DNA from: Pedococcus cremeus
Lineage (GTDB): Bacteria > Actinomycetota > Actinomycetes > Actinomycetales > Dermatophilaceae
Direction: 5' to 3'
NCBI RefSeq assembly: GCF_900111375.1
Contig: NZ_FOHB01000009.1
Location: 117,317-181,316 of the forward strand
DNA: 64,000 bases
Below are positions 11,001 through 19,755 of this stretch, one piece after another; position 1 is the first letter of the stretch, and each line of letters begins with the position of its first letter. Both the position numbers and the translations under genes were made by a program. Below the pieces are notes generated by a model, which had not been told where the DNA came from, did not search any database, and saw only the letters and a program-made list of their open reading frames with translations.

Positions 11001-11076
11001 GTGTGCCGCCGAGCGGCACACGGGGAAAATGCGCACGCCCCGGCACGGGCCCGGAGCGGGCACGCACCGGGGCGTG
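11001..11076 (-). promoter_or_regulatory. two hairpins in the groES-groEL spacer
   Basis: CACGCCCCGG (11034-11043) pairs with CCGGGGCGTG (11067-11076). GTGTGCCGC (11001-11009) pairs with GCGGCACAC (11013-11021). On the transcribed strand they follow the groES stop and precede the groEL ribosome-binding site. Likely effects are partial termination or processing that sets the groES:groEL ratio; the pairings are seen, the effect is inferred. Confidence 0.5.
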
Positions 11077-11092
11077 GGCTGAAGCTGTGGTC

Positions 11093-11389
11093 TCAGCCGA
11101 TGATGGCGAGCACGTCGCGGGCCGAGAGGATCAGGTACTCCTCGCCGCCGTGCTTGACCTCGGTGCCGCCGTACTTGCTGTAGAGCACACGGTCGCCGAC
11201 CTTGACGTCGAGCGGGATGCGCTCGTCGCCGTCCTCGTTCCAGCGACCGGGACCGACCGCGAGGACCTCGCCCTCCTGGGGCTTCTCCTTCGCGGTGTCC
11301 GGGATGACAAGACCGGACGCGGTCGTCTGCTCAGCCTCGACGGACTTGACGACGATGCGGTCTTCGAGCGGCTTGATGGAAACCGACAC
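11093..11389 (-). CDS. groES: co-chaperonin GroES
   Basis: The 10-kDa lid of the GroEL chamber, 98 residues, from [20 protein letters not shown] to [14 protein letters not shown]. The mobile loop ([20 protein letters not shown]) that contacts GroEL and the GERIPL-like roof region are present. It is the first gene of the operon, preceded by AGGGGAGG ribosome-binding sequence and by two CIRCE operators 130-200 bases upstream, so it should be derepressed on heat shock when HrcA is titrated. The hrcA gene is not in the window. Confidence 0.98.
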   Translation of the reverse strand: MSVSIKPLEDRIVVKSVEAEQTTASGLVIPDTAKEKPQEGEVLAVGPGRWNEDGDERIPLDVKVGDRVLYSKYGGTEVKHGGEEYLILSARDVLAIIG

Positions 11390-11516
11390 GATGTTGACCT
11401 CCCCTTTGGGAATGTCGAAGTGGACAGTTGGGCTACTGCTTGGTGCCGTCGTGGCCCGTCGCCGTCGCGGGGGTCGATGAGCCTCGACTGCGGCCGCAGT
11501 CGATGGTCTGACTGCG

Positions 11517-11543
11517 TTAGCACTCGGCGTACCGGAGTGCCAA
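11517..11543. promoter_or_regulatory. CIRCE element (HrcA operator), copy 1
   Basis: TTAGCACTC-N9-GAGTGCCAA, one mismatch from the consensus TTAGCACTC-N9-GAGTGCTAA. It lies 128 bases upstream of groES. Confidence 0.93.
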
Positions 11544-11563
11544 CGGCAAATCTAGGACCGCGG

Positions 11564-11590
11564 TTAGCACTCGGTCAACTCGAGTGCCAA
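11564..11590. promoter_or_regulatory. CIRCE element (HrcA operator), copy 2
   Basis: A second TTAGCACTC-N9-GAGTGCCAA identical in both arms to copy 1 and centred 47 bp away. It also lies about 50 bases before the divergent methyltransferase gene, which could come under HrcA control as well. Confidence 0.93.
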
Positions 11591-11640
11591 AGGTTCGCCC
11601 ACGGCTGAGCACGCCTGCTCGATGGGCCACAATGCCCGCC

Positions 11641-12873
11641 ATGGACCTCGCCCTGCTGCGCCGCCTGACGACCGGCGAGGGGTGGGGGCTCCTCCAGGCG
11701 CTGCCGCCCTACGAGCCGGGATCCGAGCTGAGCCTCCAGCAGCGGCTGCGCGACGCCGGGTTCGAGCCCGACCTCGTGGCCGCCGCCATCAACCAGACCC
11801 GCCTGCGCGCCAAGGCCGTCGCCAAGTTCGGCCCCTTCGCCCAGGGCATGGTGCTCACCAGCGACGGCCTCGAGCAGGCGACCCGCCTCGAGGTGGCGGC
11901 CCGGCACGCCGAGCGCTTCCGGTCATCCGGGATCCACACCGTCTACGACCTCGGCTGCGGCATCGGCGCCGACGCCATGGCGATGGCCGGACTGGACCTG
12001 CGGGTGCGGGCCATCGACGCCGACGAGGTCACCGCCGCGATCGCCGCCGTCAACCTGCGGCACTGGCCGGAGTGCAGCGCCACCCAGGGCCTGGCCGAGG
12101 AGTTCACCCCGCCCGCCGGTGAGGGGGCCCGCGGGGTGGGCGCCTGGCTGGACCCGGCCCGCCGCACCCCCGGCGTCGCCGACGTGAGCGGCCGCACCCG
12201 CCGCGTGTTCAGCCTCGACGCCATCTCCCCGTCGTGGGAGCGGGTGCAGGAGGTGGCCAGGGCCCTCCCTGCCACGGGCGCCAAGCTCAGCCCTGCCTTC
12301 CCGCACGCCGCCCTGCCTGCAGGCGCGGAGGCCCAGTGGACCTCCTGGGACGGCGAGGTGCTGGAGTGCGTCGTCTGGTGGGGTCCGCTGGTTCGCGACG
12401 CCGGCCGCACCGCCGCCGTGCTGGGCCGCGGCGGCACGCCGGCCCTCGTGACGCAGGCGCAGGCCGACCCCGAGCCGCCGGCACTGGGCAGCCTCGCCGA
12501 CCTCGGCCCCTGGCTCTACGAGCCCGACCGCGCCGTCATCCGTGCCGGCCTCGTCGGGGCGCTCACCGCCGCGACCGGCGGCGCCGAGCTCGACCCGGGC
12601 GTCGGCTACGTCAGTGCCGGCACCGCGCACGACGTCCCCTTTGCCCGCCGGTATGCCGTGCAGGAGGCGATGCCCTTCAACGTCAAGGCCCTGCGCGCCT
12701 GGCTCCGGGACCACGGCGTCGACCGGCTCACCGTGAAGAAGCGCGGAGTCACGGTCGACGCCGACCAGCTGCGCCGCCAGCTGCGGCTGCCCCCGCGGGG
12801 CCGCACCGAGGCCGTGGTGGTCATCACCCGGGTGCGCGGCCAGCAGGTCGTGGTCGTCGTCCAGCCCCGCTGA
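11641..12873 (+). CDS. class I SAM-dependent methyltransferase with THUMP-like C-terminus
   Basis: A 410-residue protein. A Rossmann methyltransferase motif, VYDLGCGIGADAMAMA, lies near residue 100, followed by the acidic loop VRAIDADEVTAAIAAVN and a later DPARR motif in GAWLDPARRTP. The C-terminal part (PFNVKALRAWLRDHGVDRLTVKKRG) matches the THUMP-like domain found in this actinobacterial family, suggesting RNA (probably tRNA or rRNA) as substrate; the target base is unknown. ATG at MDLALLRR is used; another in-frame ATG lies three codons upstream. It is divergent from groES and shares the CIRCE-bearing intergenic region. Confidence 0.82.
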   Translation: MDLALLRRLTTGEGWGLLQALPPYEPGSELSLQQRLRDAGFEPDLVAAAINQTRLRAKAVAKFGPFAQGMVLTSDGLEQATRLEVAARHAERFRSSGIHTVYDLGCGIGADAMAMAGLDLRVRAIDADEVTAAIAAVNLRHWPECSATQGLAEEFTPPAGEGARGVGAWLDPARRTPGVADVSGRTRRVFSLDAISPSWERVQEVARALPATGAKLSPAFPHAALPAGAEAQWTSWDGEVLECVVWWGPLVRDAGRTAAVLGRGGTPALVTQAQADPEPPALGSLADLGPWLYEPDRAVIRAGLVGALTAATGGAELDPGVGYVSAGTAHDVPFARRYAVQEAMPFNVKALRAWLRDHGVDRLTVKKRGVTVDADQLRRQLRLPPRGRTEAVVVITRVRGQQVVVVVQPR

Positions 12874-12898
12874 CCCCTCTCCTTCCCGGCGCCACGCC

Positions 12899-13008
12899 GT
12901 TACCGGAATGTGACGAAGCGCTGCCCATCCCCTACGGTGGTCGCGCGCAGCACCCGATCCGACAGCACGACCCGACAGCACGGACCACGCCGCACCGCCC
13001 GACAGCAC
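12899..13008. promoter_or_regulatory. direct repeats upstream of the M15-like peptidase
   Basis: GTTAC-N6-GTGAC at 12899-12914 is a direct repeat spaced like sites of the actinobacterial response regulator MtrA, which controls cell-wall hydrolases. Three copies of CCGACAGCAC follow at 12959-12968, 12972-12981 and 12999-13008. The repeats are seen; the regulator assignment is a guess. Confidence 0.25.
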
Positions 13009-13034
13009 CGCAGAACGTCCCGAGGACCCCCGCC

Positions 13035-13760
13035 GTGACCGACGCACCCCAGACCAGGGCCGGCCGCCATCGCCAGCCGCGCCCCGCCCCGCTCTCCCGA
13101 CGCCTCCGCCTGCAGACCGTCGTGAGCCCCGGCCGGACCCTGCTGAAGTCGCTGGCCCTGGGCACCACCGCCAGCGGCGTCGTCACCGCACTGGTGCTTC
13201 CCTCCGCCGCCGGCTTCGCCTCCGCGCCCACCTCGTCCGAGACGCCGGCCGTCGCCGTTTCCGCCCCGGCCGCCGAGGGACCCCACGGCCACGAGCACTT
13301 CGGCCTCATCGGGTTCAGCGCCACGGCCAAGCCGGCTCCCAAGCCCACGCCGAAGCCGGCCCCCAAGCCGGACCCGGCGCCGCATCGCGAGCAGCAGAAG
13401 GCGTCGCGGTCGGCGAACTACTCCCGCGCCGGCATCGGCCTGAGCGGCATGTCCGACAACGCGGTGGCGGTCATCAACGAGGTCAAGCGCTCGTTCCCGC
13501 AGCTCACCGACATCGGCGGCTACCGCGCGGGCGACCCGGGCGACCACGGCACCGGCCACGCGGTCGACGTCATGTGCGGCACCTCCGACGGCGACGCGCT
13601 CGCGGCACACCTGCAGGGCATGGCCGGCACGCTGAACATCAAGTACATCATCTGGAAGCAGCGCATCTGGTACCCCGGCGGTGGGGGCTGGGAGCCGATG
13701 GAGGACCGCGGCAGCGCCACGGCCAACCACTACGACCACGTCCACATCTCGGTGAACTAG
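13035..13760 (+). CDS. secreted M15-like peptidoglycan peptidase
   Basis: A 241-residue exported protein. A basic N-region with RRLRLQTVVSPGRTLLKSLA and a hydrophobic stretch ending in SAAGFASA forms a signal or anchor at about residues 20-65. A low-complexity AKPAPKPTPKPAPKP linker at about 95-115 follows. The C-terminal domain has the zinc-ligand patterns HGTGHAVDV and HYDHVHISVN of D-Ala-D-Ala-type M15/VanY-like peptidases, as in the ARB_07466-like domain of actinobacterial wall proteins. It probably trims peptidoglycan peptides outside the membrane. GTG (VTDAPQ) is chosen because the signal region follows it; the frame is open far upstream in antisense-like sequence. It stands alone, convergent with ribokinase. 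Confidence 0.8.
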   Translation: MTDAPQTRAGRHRQPRPAPLSRRLRLQTVVSPGRTLLKSLALGTTASGVVTALVLPSAAGFASAPTSSETPAVAVSAPAAEGPHGHEHFGLIGFSATAKPAPKPTPKPAPKPDPAPHREQQKASRSANYSRAGIGLSGMSDNAVAVINEVKRSFPQLTDIGGYRAGDPGDHGTGHAVDVMCGTSDGDALAAHLQGMAGTLNIKYIIWKQRIWYPGGGGWEPMEDRGSATANHYDHVHISVN

Positions 13761-13772
13761 GGGGCCTCCCGG

Positions 13773-14606
13773 CTAGAGCCGCGGGTCCTGCTGCGCCCCC
13801 TGGCGCCGGACCGCCTCGGCTCCCGCCCGGCTCGCGGCGCGCACTGCCTCGGACCGGCCTGCTCCGGAGGCCAGCGCCGCCACCAGCGCGCCGCAGAAGG
13901 CGTCGCCTGCTCCGGTGGTGTCGACGACCTCCTCCAGCGCCACCTCCTCGCCGTCGAAGCGCTCGCCGTCCCACGAGCAGCCCTCACCCCCGAAGGTCAC
14001 CAGCACCGAGGTCGGAACGATGCCCGAGTCGGCCAGCGCGAGCGCCTCGTGCTCGTTGACCACGAGCGGGTCGGCGAGCGCCGCGACGTCGTGCGGCAGG
14101 GCGGCATACGGCGCGGCGTTGATGACCACGCGCACGCCGCGCGCGGAGGCGCGCCGGGCGGCGGCGGCCACCACGGGCAGCGGCACCTCGAGCTGGGCCA
14201 GCAGGACGTCGCCCTCGGCCAGGGAGTCCAGCGCCGCCAGGTCCTCGGTCTCCACGTGGGCGTTGGCGCCCGGGACCACGACGATGGTGTTCTCGCTGTC
14301 GGCGTCGACGGCGATCCACGCCTGGCCGGTCGGCACATCGGGCACGAGCCGCACCGCCGAGGTGTCGACCCCGCGGGTGCGGAGCCGCTCGAGGTAGCGG
14401 CGGCCGTCGGCGTCGTCGCCGACGCACCCGACCATGGCCACGCTCGCCCCGGCCGCCGCGGCGGCGAGCGCCTGGTTCGCACCCTTGCCGCCGGCGTACC
14501 GGGCGAGCGGCCCGGTGGCGAGGACGGTCTCCCCCGGCCGGGGGTGGCGCTCCACGTCGGTGACGAGGTCGACGTTCAGCGAGCCGAGCACGACGACGCG
14601 TCCCAT
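13773..14606 (-). CDS. rbsK: ribokinase
   Basis: PfkB-family sugar kinase, 277 residues, that phosphorylates ribose to ribose 5-phosphate. The N-terminal motif GSLNVDLVTDVERHPRPGET and substrate loop GGKGANQALAAA are typical of ribokinase. The C-terminal signature DTTGAGDAFCGALVAAL carries the catalytic aspartate and anion hole. Its ATG overlaps the nucleoside hydrolase stop by one base (TGATG), so ribose released by that enzyme is the natural substrate. There is no ribose transporter nearby. Confidence 0.93.
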   Translation of the reverse strand: MGRVVVLGSLNVDLVTDVERHPRPGETVLATGPLARYAGGKGANQALAAAAAGASVAMVGCVGDDADGRRYLERLRTRGVDTSAVRLVPDVPTGQAWIAVDADSENTIVVVPGANAHVETEDLAALDSLAEGDVLLAQLEVPLPVVAAAARRASARGVRVVINAAPYAALPHDVAALADPLVVNEHEALALADSGIVPTSVLVTFGGEGCSWDGERFDGEEVALEEVVDTTGAGDAFCGALVAALASGAGRSEAVRAASRAGAEAVRRQGAQQDPRL

Positions 14607-15622
14607 CAGCGCTCCTCCCCCGTGGTGCTGGGCGTCAGCGCACCGGTCAGGGTGTCGACCCAGAGCCGGGCGTACCGCTCGGCGTCGACGTCGAGGCAGA
14701 CGTCCACCAGCGACGGTGCGGCGCCGTGCGGGTCGTGTGCCAGGTCGCCGGACCAGTCGCGCCGGTCGACGATCGTGCGGCCACGCGACCACGTGCCGGC
14801 CAGCTCGACCCGCACCGGCAGCCGCTCGGTGCGCACCCCGGAGGGGTCGATGACGGCGCAGACCGCGCCGGCGTCGCCGATCGTCGCCGCGGTGCTGTCG
14901 AAGCGCTCGCACTGGAACCCGACGAGCCGGCCGCCGAGCTCGGCTGGGCCGCGGCCGCCGCGTTCCACCATCGCCCGGGCCTCGTCGCGGGTCACGCGCG
15001 GGTCGTAGAAGACGTCGAGCCCGTACATCGTGACGTTGACGCCGAGCTCGCCGGCGGCGTCGAGCACCACGGCGGCCGCCTCCGGGTCGTGGAAGACGTT
15101 GAACTCCGCCGAGGCCGTCGCGTTGCCCACGTGGGCGGCACCGCCCATGAAGACCACCTCGCGCAGGCCGGCAGCCGCCTCGGGCCAGGTGCGCAGCAGC
15201 AGCGCCACGTTGGTGAGCGGCGCGAGCGGGACGAGGGTGACGAGGTCGTCGGGGTCACCGCTCGCCGCGGCCTCGAGCAGCACGTCGCGCAGCAGCTCGA
15301 CCGCGTGGCGCGGGTCCGGCGCGGCCTGCGACTTCGCCCAGTCGAGGTCGCCCATGCCGTCGGCGCCGTGCACGTGGGCCGCGTTGACCGGGTGCTCGAG
15401 CAGCGGGCGGGCGGCGCCGCGCGCGACCGGCACGTCGAGCCGGCCGGCGGCCTCGAGCACGGTGAGGGTGTTGGTGACGACCGCGTCGACGGGCGCGTTG
15501 CCGCCGACACAGGTCACCGCCCGCAGGTCCAGTGCCGGGTGCCGGGCGGCGAGGAGGAGGGCGCAGGCGTCGTCCACTCCGGTGTCGACGTCGAGGACCA
15601 CGGGTCGGGTGCTGGCTGCCAC
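14606..15622 (-). CDS. nucleoside hydrolase
   Basis: Inosine-uridine-type N-ribohydrolase, 338 residues, cleaving nucleosides to base and ribose. The calcium-binding N-terminus VVLDVDTGVDDACALLLA (DxDxGxDD) is intact. VPLAPLTNVALLLRTWP and VFMGGAAHVGNATASAEFNV form the active-site core, and a later Asp lies in TIGDAGAVCAVIDPS, where the usual HD is AVCAVIDP. GTG start chosen at the family boundary (VAASTRPVVLDVD). It forms a two-gene salvage operon with rbsK and is divergent from the GH3 lipoprotein 54 bases away. Base preference cannot be read. Confidence 0.9.
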   Translation of the reverse strand: MAASTRPVVLDVDTGVDDACALLLAARHPALDLRAVTCVGGNAPVDAVVTNTLTVLEAAGRLDVPVARGAARPLLEHPVNAAHVHGADGMGDLDWAKSQAAPDPRHAVELLRDVLLEAAASGDPDDLVTLVPLAPLTNVALLLRTWPEAAAGLREVVFMGGAAHVGNATASAEFNVFHDPEAAAVVLDAAGELGVNVTMYGLDVFYDPRVTRDEARAMVERGGRGPAELGGRLVGFQCERFDSTAATIGDAGAVCAVIDPSGVRTERLPVRVELAGTWSRGRTIVDRRDWSGDLAHDPHGAAPSLVDVCLDVDAERYARLWVDTLTGALTPSTTGEER

Positions 15623-15676
15623 GCCCGGGAGCCTACGGGTTCGGCCCGGGCCGACGAGCGGGATAGGTTCGACCAG

Positions 15677-17023
15677 ATGCCCGCGACGACCAGCCCTGCG
15701 ACCAGCGCCCGCACCCCTCGGTTCCAGCCGTCCCGGGCGCTGGCGGCGTCGTCGCTCGCCGTCGTGCTCCTCGCCGCAGCCTGCACCGGCGGAGGAGGAC
15801 AACCGGGGGCAACCAGCGAGAGCACACCGAGCAGCACCGCCACCACGTCGACGTCACCGGCTGCCTCGTCCTCCACCAGCACGCCGACGCGCTCCGCGAG
15901 CCCCACCAGCTCGACGACCACGACCAGCGCGAAACCGAGCCCCACGCACACCGCCTCCTGCGCCGAGCGGCTGGCCGCCTCGCTCACCCCCTCGCAGCGG
16001 GTCGGGCAGCTGCTCATGGTCGGGCTGCAACCCTCCGGCAGCTCCCGCACGCTCGCCCAGCAGGTGGCCCGCGACCACCTCGGCGGCGTGATCTACCTCG
16101 GCGGCTGGCAGGGGTCGGGCACCGTGCGGCAGGCCTCGCAGCGCCTCCAGGCCGCGACGGAGGCGGGCAGGGACAGGGCCGCGACCGGCGGCATCGGCCT
16201 CCTCGTCGCCGCCGACCAGGAGGGTGGCCAGGTCCAGCAGCTCAAGGGCGCCGGCTTCTCGGCCATCCCCTCCGCGCGCACCCAGGCGACCTTGGGCACC
16301 ACGGCCCTGACGCAGGACGTGCGCACCTGGTCGCGCGAGCTCACCCGCGCAGGCGTCAACGTCAACCTCGCCCCGGTCGCCGACACCGTGCCGACCTCCC
16401 TCGGCGCGGCCAACGCCCCGATCGGCCGCTACCGCCGCGACTTCGTGCCCGGCGACCCGCAGGCCAACGGCCGGTATGCCGCGGCGTTCGTCCGCGGCTC
16501 CCTCGCCGCAGGCGTCGCGCCCACCGTCAAGCACTTCCCCGGCCTCGGCCGGGTCACCGGCAACACCGACGTCACCGCCTCGGGCACGACCGACTCGACC
16601 ACCTCGGCGACCGACCCCTACCTCGAGCCGTTCCGCGACGGCATACGGGCGGGGGCGCCCCTGGTGATGGTGTCGTCGGCGAGGTACCCGCGGATCGACC
16701 CGGAGAACCGCGCCATGTTCTCGAAGGCGGTCGTCACCGACCTGCTGCGCGGCCGCCTCGGGTTCGACGGCGTGGTCATCACCGACGACGTCGGCGCCGC
16801 GAAGGCGGTGGCGGCGGTGCCGGTGGGCGAGCGCGCCACCCGGTTCATCGCCGCCGGCGGCGACATCGTGCTGACCGCCGACGCCGGCCAGGCCCCCACG
16901 ATGCGGGCAGCCATCCAGGCGCGGGTGAAGGCCAGCCCGGCCTTCGCCCGGCAGGTGAACGCTTCGGTCGAGCGCGTGCTGGCGCTCAAGGTGCGCCTCG
17001 GCCTCGCCTCCTGCGGCGGCTGA
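15677..17023 (+). CDS. GH3-family lipoprotein, beta-N-acetylhexosaminidase-like
   Basis: A 448-residue exported protein. Lipoprotein signal with lipobox LAAAC near residue 36, then a 60-residue Ser/Thr linker, then a GH3 catalytic barrel. VGQLLMVGLQP, GGVIYLGGW, AADQEGGQVQQL, VNLAPVADT, VKHFPGLGRVTGNTDV and FDGVVITDDVG mark the successive barrel strands; the Asp of TDDVG is the expected nucleophile. Classical NagZ enzymes have KHFPGHG followed by a D-S-H acid/base loop; here GLG and NTD replace them, as in LpqI-like actinobacterial proteins as far as I recall, so activity may differ. Likely role: amino-sugar removal from wall fragments outside the membrane. Confidence 0.82.
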   Translation: MPATTSPATSARTPRFQPSRALAASSLAVVLLAAACTGGGGQPGATSESTPSSTATTSTSPAASSSTSTPTRSASPTSSTTTTSAKPSPTHTASCAERLAASLTPSQRVGQLLMVGLQPSGSSRTLAQQVARDHLGGVIYLGGWQGSGTVRQASQRLQAATEAGRDRAATGGIGLLVAADQEGGQVQQLKGAGFSAIPSARTQATLGTTALTQDVRTWSRELTRAGVNVNLAPVADTVPTSLGAANAPIGRYRRDFVPGDPQANGRYAAAFVRGSLAAGVAPTVKHFPGLGRVTGNTDVTASGTTDSTTSATDPYLEPFRDGIRAGAPLVMVSSARYPRIDPENRAMFSKAVVTDLLRGRLGFDGVVITDDVGAAKAVAAVPVGERATRFIAAGGDIVLTADAGQAPTMRAAIQARVKASPAFARQVNASVERVLALKVRLGLASCGG

Positions 17024-17062
17024 CGCCCAAGCCTGGACGGCGGCTCCGGACGCCCGTCAGGC

Positions 17063-18112
17063 TCAGGCCTGGACGGCGGTCACCGGCATCGAGGAGTCCG
17101 CCGGCAGCGACAGCTCCGACGGCGCGCGGCCCTTGAGCACCATCTGCGCCCCGAGCGCGGCCACCATCGCACCGTTGTCGGTGCACAGGCCCGGGCGCGG
17201 CACCCGCAGGCTGATCCCCGCCGCGTCGCAGCGTTCCTGGGCCATCGCCCGCAGCCGCGAGTTCGCGGCCACCCCGCCACCGATCTGCAGGTGCTCCACA
17301 CCGTTCTCCCGGCAGGCGAGCACCGCCTTGCGGGTCAGCACGTCGACCACCGCCTCCTGGAAGCTGGCCGCGACGTCGCCCACCGGCACCGGCTCACCGG
17401 AGCGCTCGCGGGCCTCCACCCAGCGCGCCACCGCCGTCTTCAGGCCGGAGAACGAGAAGTCGAAGCGGTGCCGCTCCATGTCACGCCCGGAGGTGAGCCC
17501 CCGCGGGAAGTCGATGGCGACCGAGTCGCCCTCACGGGCGGCACGGTCGATGTGCGGGCCCCCGGGGAACGGCAGGCCGAGCACCCGGGCCACCTTGTCG
17601 AAGGCCTCGCCGGCCGCGTCGTCGATGGAGGAGCCCAGCGACTGCACGTCGTGGGTGACGTCGGGCACCAGCAGCAGCGAGGAGTGCCCGCCGGAGACGA
17701 GCAGGGCCAGGGTCGGCTCGGGCAGCGGGCCGTGCTCGACGATGTCGACGGCCACGTGGGAGGCCAGGTGGTTCACGCCGTAGAGCGGGACCCCGAGGGC
17801 GACGGCCAGCGACTTGGCAGCCGCGACCCCCACCATCAGGGCGCCGGCCAGCCCGGGGCCGGAGGTCACCGAGATGGCGTCGAGGTCGGCGAGGCGCACC
17901 CCGGCCTGGGTGCAGGCGCGCTCGAGGGTCGGCACCATCGCCTCGAGGTGGGCCCGGCTGGCCACCTCGGGCACGACGCCGCCGAAGCGGGCGTGCTCGT
18001 CGACGCTGCTGGCGATGGCGTCGACGAGGAGCTCCTCGCCGCGCACGATCCCGACTCCGGTCTCGTCGCACGAGGTCTCGATGCCCAGCACGAGGGGCAG
18101 GTCCGCACTCAC
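17063..18112 (-). CDS. tsaD: tRNA t6A37 threonylcarbamoyltransferase TsaD
   Basis: Transfers the threonylcarbamoyl group to A37 of ANN-decoding tRNAs, working with TsaB and TsaE. It is 349 residues long. It starts with [17 protein letters not shown]; the metal-binding histidines lie in [11 protein letters not shown], and the ASKH-fold motifs SGGHSSLLL and [10 protein letters not shown] are present. Its GTG start overlaps the rimI stop by four bases, and it ends the long minus-strand operon from glmS. The order tsaE-tsaB-rimI-tsaD is the same as in M. tuberculosis. Confidence 0.97.
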   Translation of the reverse strand: MSADLPLVLGIETSCDETGVGIVRGEELLVDAIASSVDEHARFGGVVPEVASRAHLEAMVPTLERACTQAGVRLADLDAISVTSGPGLAGALMVGVAAAKSLAVALGVPLYGVNHLASHVAVDIVEHGPLPEPTLALLVSGGHSSLLLVPDVTHDVQSLGSSIDDAAGEAFDKVARVLGLPFPGGPHIDRAAREGDSVAIDFPRGLTSGRDMERHRFDFSFSGLKTAVARWVEARERSGEPVPVGDVAASFQEAVVDVLTRKAVLACRENGVEHLQIGGGVAANSRLRAMAQERCDAAGISLRVPRPGLCTDNGAMVAALGAQMVLKGRAPSELSLPADSSMPVTAVQA

Positions 18113-18564
18113 GCGAGGTCCTCCTTCAGGGTCAGCCGCAGGATGTGGGCGTCCACGTCACCCGGCTGGTAGTAGCGGCGGCGGGTCGTCAGGTGCTCGA
18201 AACCGGCTCGCTCGTAGAGGCGTCGCGCCGGCACGTTGTCGTCCCGGACCTCCAGCATGAGGTACTCCGCGCCACGGCGGCGCGCCCGGTCGACCAGCTC
18301 CTGCAGCAGCGTCCGGCCGAGCCCGCGACCCTGGGCGCGAGGGGCGACGGCGATCGTCATGACGTCGGCGACCTCGCTGCCCACGTCGAGGCCGGCGTAC
18401 GCCGCGATGCCGTCGGGGTCCTCCTCGACGACGTAGTCGCGGCGCGGGCGCCCGGCGAGCTCGGCCCACCAGGTCGGCTCGGTCCACGCGTCGTGCGGGA
18501 ACAGCTCGCGTTCCAGGGCGGCGAGCTCGTCGATGTCGGTCCAGCGCAGCTCGCGCAGCACCAC
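18109..18564 (-). CDS. rimI: ribosomal-protein-alanine N-acetyltransferase RimI
   Basis: GNAT enzyme of 151 residues that N-terminally acetylates proteins such as ribosomal S18 and possibly others. The acetyl-CoA loop [19 protein letters not shown] and the C-terminal [19 protein letters not shown] are characteristic. GTG start one base after the tsaB stop; the end overlaps tsaD by four. The position inside the t6A operon is conserved among actinobacteria. Confidence 0.93.
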   Translation of the reverse strand: MVLRELRWTDIDELAALERELFPHDAWTEPTWWAELAGRPRRDYVVEEDPDGIAAYAGLDVGSEVADVMTIAVAPRAQGRGLGRTLLQELVDRARRRGAEYLMLEVRDDNVPARRLYERAGFEHLTTRRRYYQPGDVDAHILRLTLKEDLA

Positions 18565-18565
18565 C

Positions 18566-19267
18566 TCAGGCCCTCCCGTGCGGCGCCGCCTGGGTCACCG
18601 GCTTGCGCGGGTGCGAGGGCGCGGCGTCCGGACGCCGCAGGTAGAGCGGCTCGACCGGCAGGGCGGCGCCCTCGCCGAGAGCCTGCAGCGCGACGGCCGC
18701 CAGGTGCGCGGCGCTGACGTCGAGCGGCCCGGCCTGCGGGCCGAGGAGCTCGGGGTAGAGCACGGCGCCGCGGCCCACGACCGGCGCGCCGTCCAGCTGC
18801 TCGGCCACGGTCGCCGGGTAGTCGACGGCGGGGTCGGTGAGCCGGCGGGCGCGCGGGGCGCCGTCGGCGGCCTCGGCGGCATACCGGGCCCAGTAGACCT
18901 CCTTGCGGCGCGCGTCGGTGGCGACCACGAACTCGCCCTGCACGGCACCGGTGGCGACCGCCTCGTGGGCGAGGGCGTCGAGGCTGCAGACGCCGTGCAC
19001 CGGTATGCCGCGGGCGTGCCCGAAGACGGTGGCGGTCACCATGCCGACCCGCAGGCCGGTGAAGGGGCCGGGCCCGACCCCCACCGCCACCGCGGTCACG
19101 TCGGCAGCGCTGTGGCCGGCGTCGTCGAGGACGGCGGTGATGCTGGGGGCGACGTGCTCGGTGTGGTGCCGGGCGTCGATGGTGGAGCGCTCGGCGAGCA
19201 CGCGCCGGCCGTCGTGCAGGGCGACGGCGATGGCGGACGTCGAGGTGTCGATGGCGAGGAGGAGCAC
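18566..19267 (-). CDS. tsaB: t6A biosynthesis protein TsaB
   Basis: Non-catalytic ASKH-fold partner that forms the TsaB-TsaD-TsaE complex. It is 233 residues. VLLLAIDTSTSAIAVAL at the start and the central VGVGPGPFTGLRVGM motif are typical. GTG start chosen where the family begins; it lies five bases after tsaE. The C-terminal 30 residues (Pro/Arg rich) are variable. Confidence 0.94.
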   Translation of the reverse strand: MLLLAIDTSTSAIAVALHDGRRVLAERSTIDARHHTEHVAPSITAVLDDAGHSAADVTAVAVGVGPGPFTGLRVGMVTATVFGHARGIPVHGVCSLDALAHEAVATGAVQGEFVVATDARRKEVYWARYAAEAADGAPRARRLTDPAVDYPATVAEQLDGAPVVGRGAVLYPELLGPQAGPLDVSAAHLAAVALQALGEGAALPVEPLYLRRPDAAPSHPRKPVTQAAPHGRA

Positions 19268-19272
19268 GGCGT

Positions 19273-19755
19273 TCAGGGTACGTCGGCGAGCGCGTCGAGC
19301 AGCTCGCGGGCCTGCTCGTCCTCCCAGCGGGGGCCCGAAGCGGTGAGGGTGACGTGCCGCTCGTCGTCGCCGGTGAGGGTGACCTCGACGCGGTCCTCGG
19401 CCAGGCCTTCGGCGAGCCCGTGCCCCCACTCGACGATCGTCACGGAGTCCTCGATGGAGGCGTCGAGGTCGAGGTCGTCGAGCTCGGCGAAGCCGCCGAG
19501 CCGGTAGGCGTCGACGTGCACGAGCGCGGGGCCGCCCACCAGGGAGGGGTGCACGCGGGCGATGACGAAGGTCGGCGACGTGATGGGCCCGCGCACCCCG
19601 AGGCCCTCGGCGATGCCCTGGGTCAGGGTGGTCTTGCCGGCACCGAGCTCACCGGTGAGCACGACGAGGTCGCCGGCGCGGAGCAGCCGGCCGAGCCGTT
19701 CACCCCACGCGCGGGTCTCCTCCGCGGTGCGCAGCACCACCTCAGGGTGCCTCAT
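19273..19755 (-). CDS. tsaE: t6A biosynthesis ATPase TsaE
   Basis: P-loop ATPase of 160 residues that cycles the t6A complex. Walker A GELGAGKTTLTQ, the switch segment SPTFVIARVH, Walker B-like LVHVDAYRL and the conserved IVEWGHGL are all visible. It overlaps the preceding hydrolase gene by 14 bases, indicating translational coupling. Confidence 0.95.
   Translation of the reverse strand: MRHPEVVLRTAEETRAWGERLGRLLRAGDLVVLTGELGAGKTTLTQGIAEGLGVRGPITSPTFVIARVHPSLVGGPALVHVDAYRLGGFAELDDLDLDASIEDSVTIVEWGHGLAEGLAEDRVEVTLTGDDERHVTLTASGPRWEDEQARELLDALADVP

Noticed and set aside
13035..13760. Possible c-di-AMP (ydaO) riboswitch before the M15-like peptidase and the transglycosylase
   Set aside because: Wall hydrolase genes in actinobacteria often have one, but the conserved core segments I know are missing from both leaders.
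17031..17079. 13-bp direct repeat GCCTGGACGGCGG (17031 and 17067) between the GH3 gene and tsaD
   Set aside because: The second copy is partly the tsaD C-terminal codons; probably a local duplication without function. Pairing as a terminator is interrupted.
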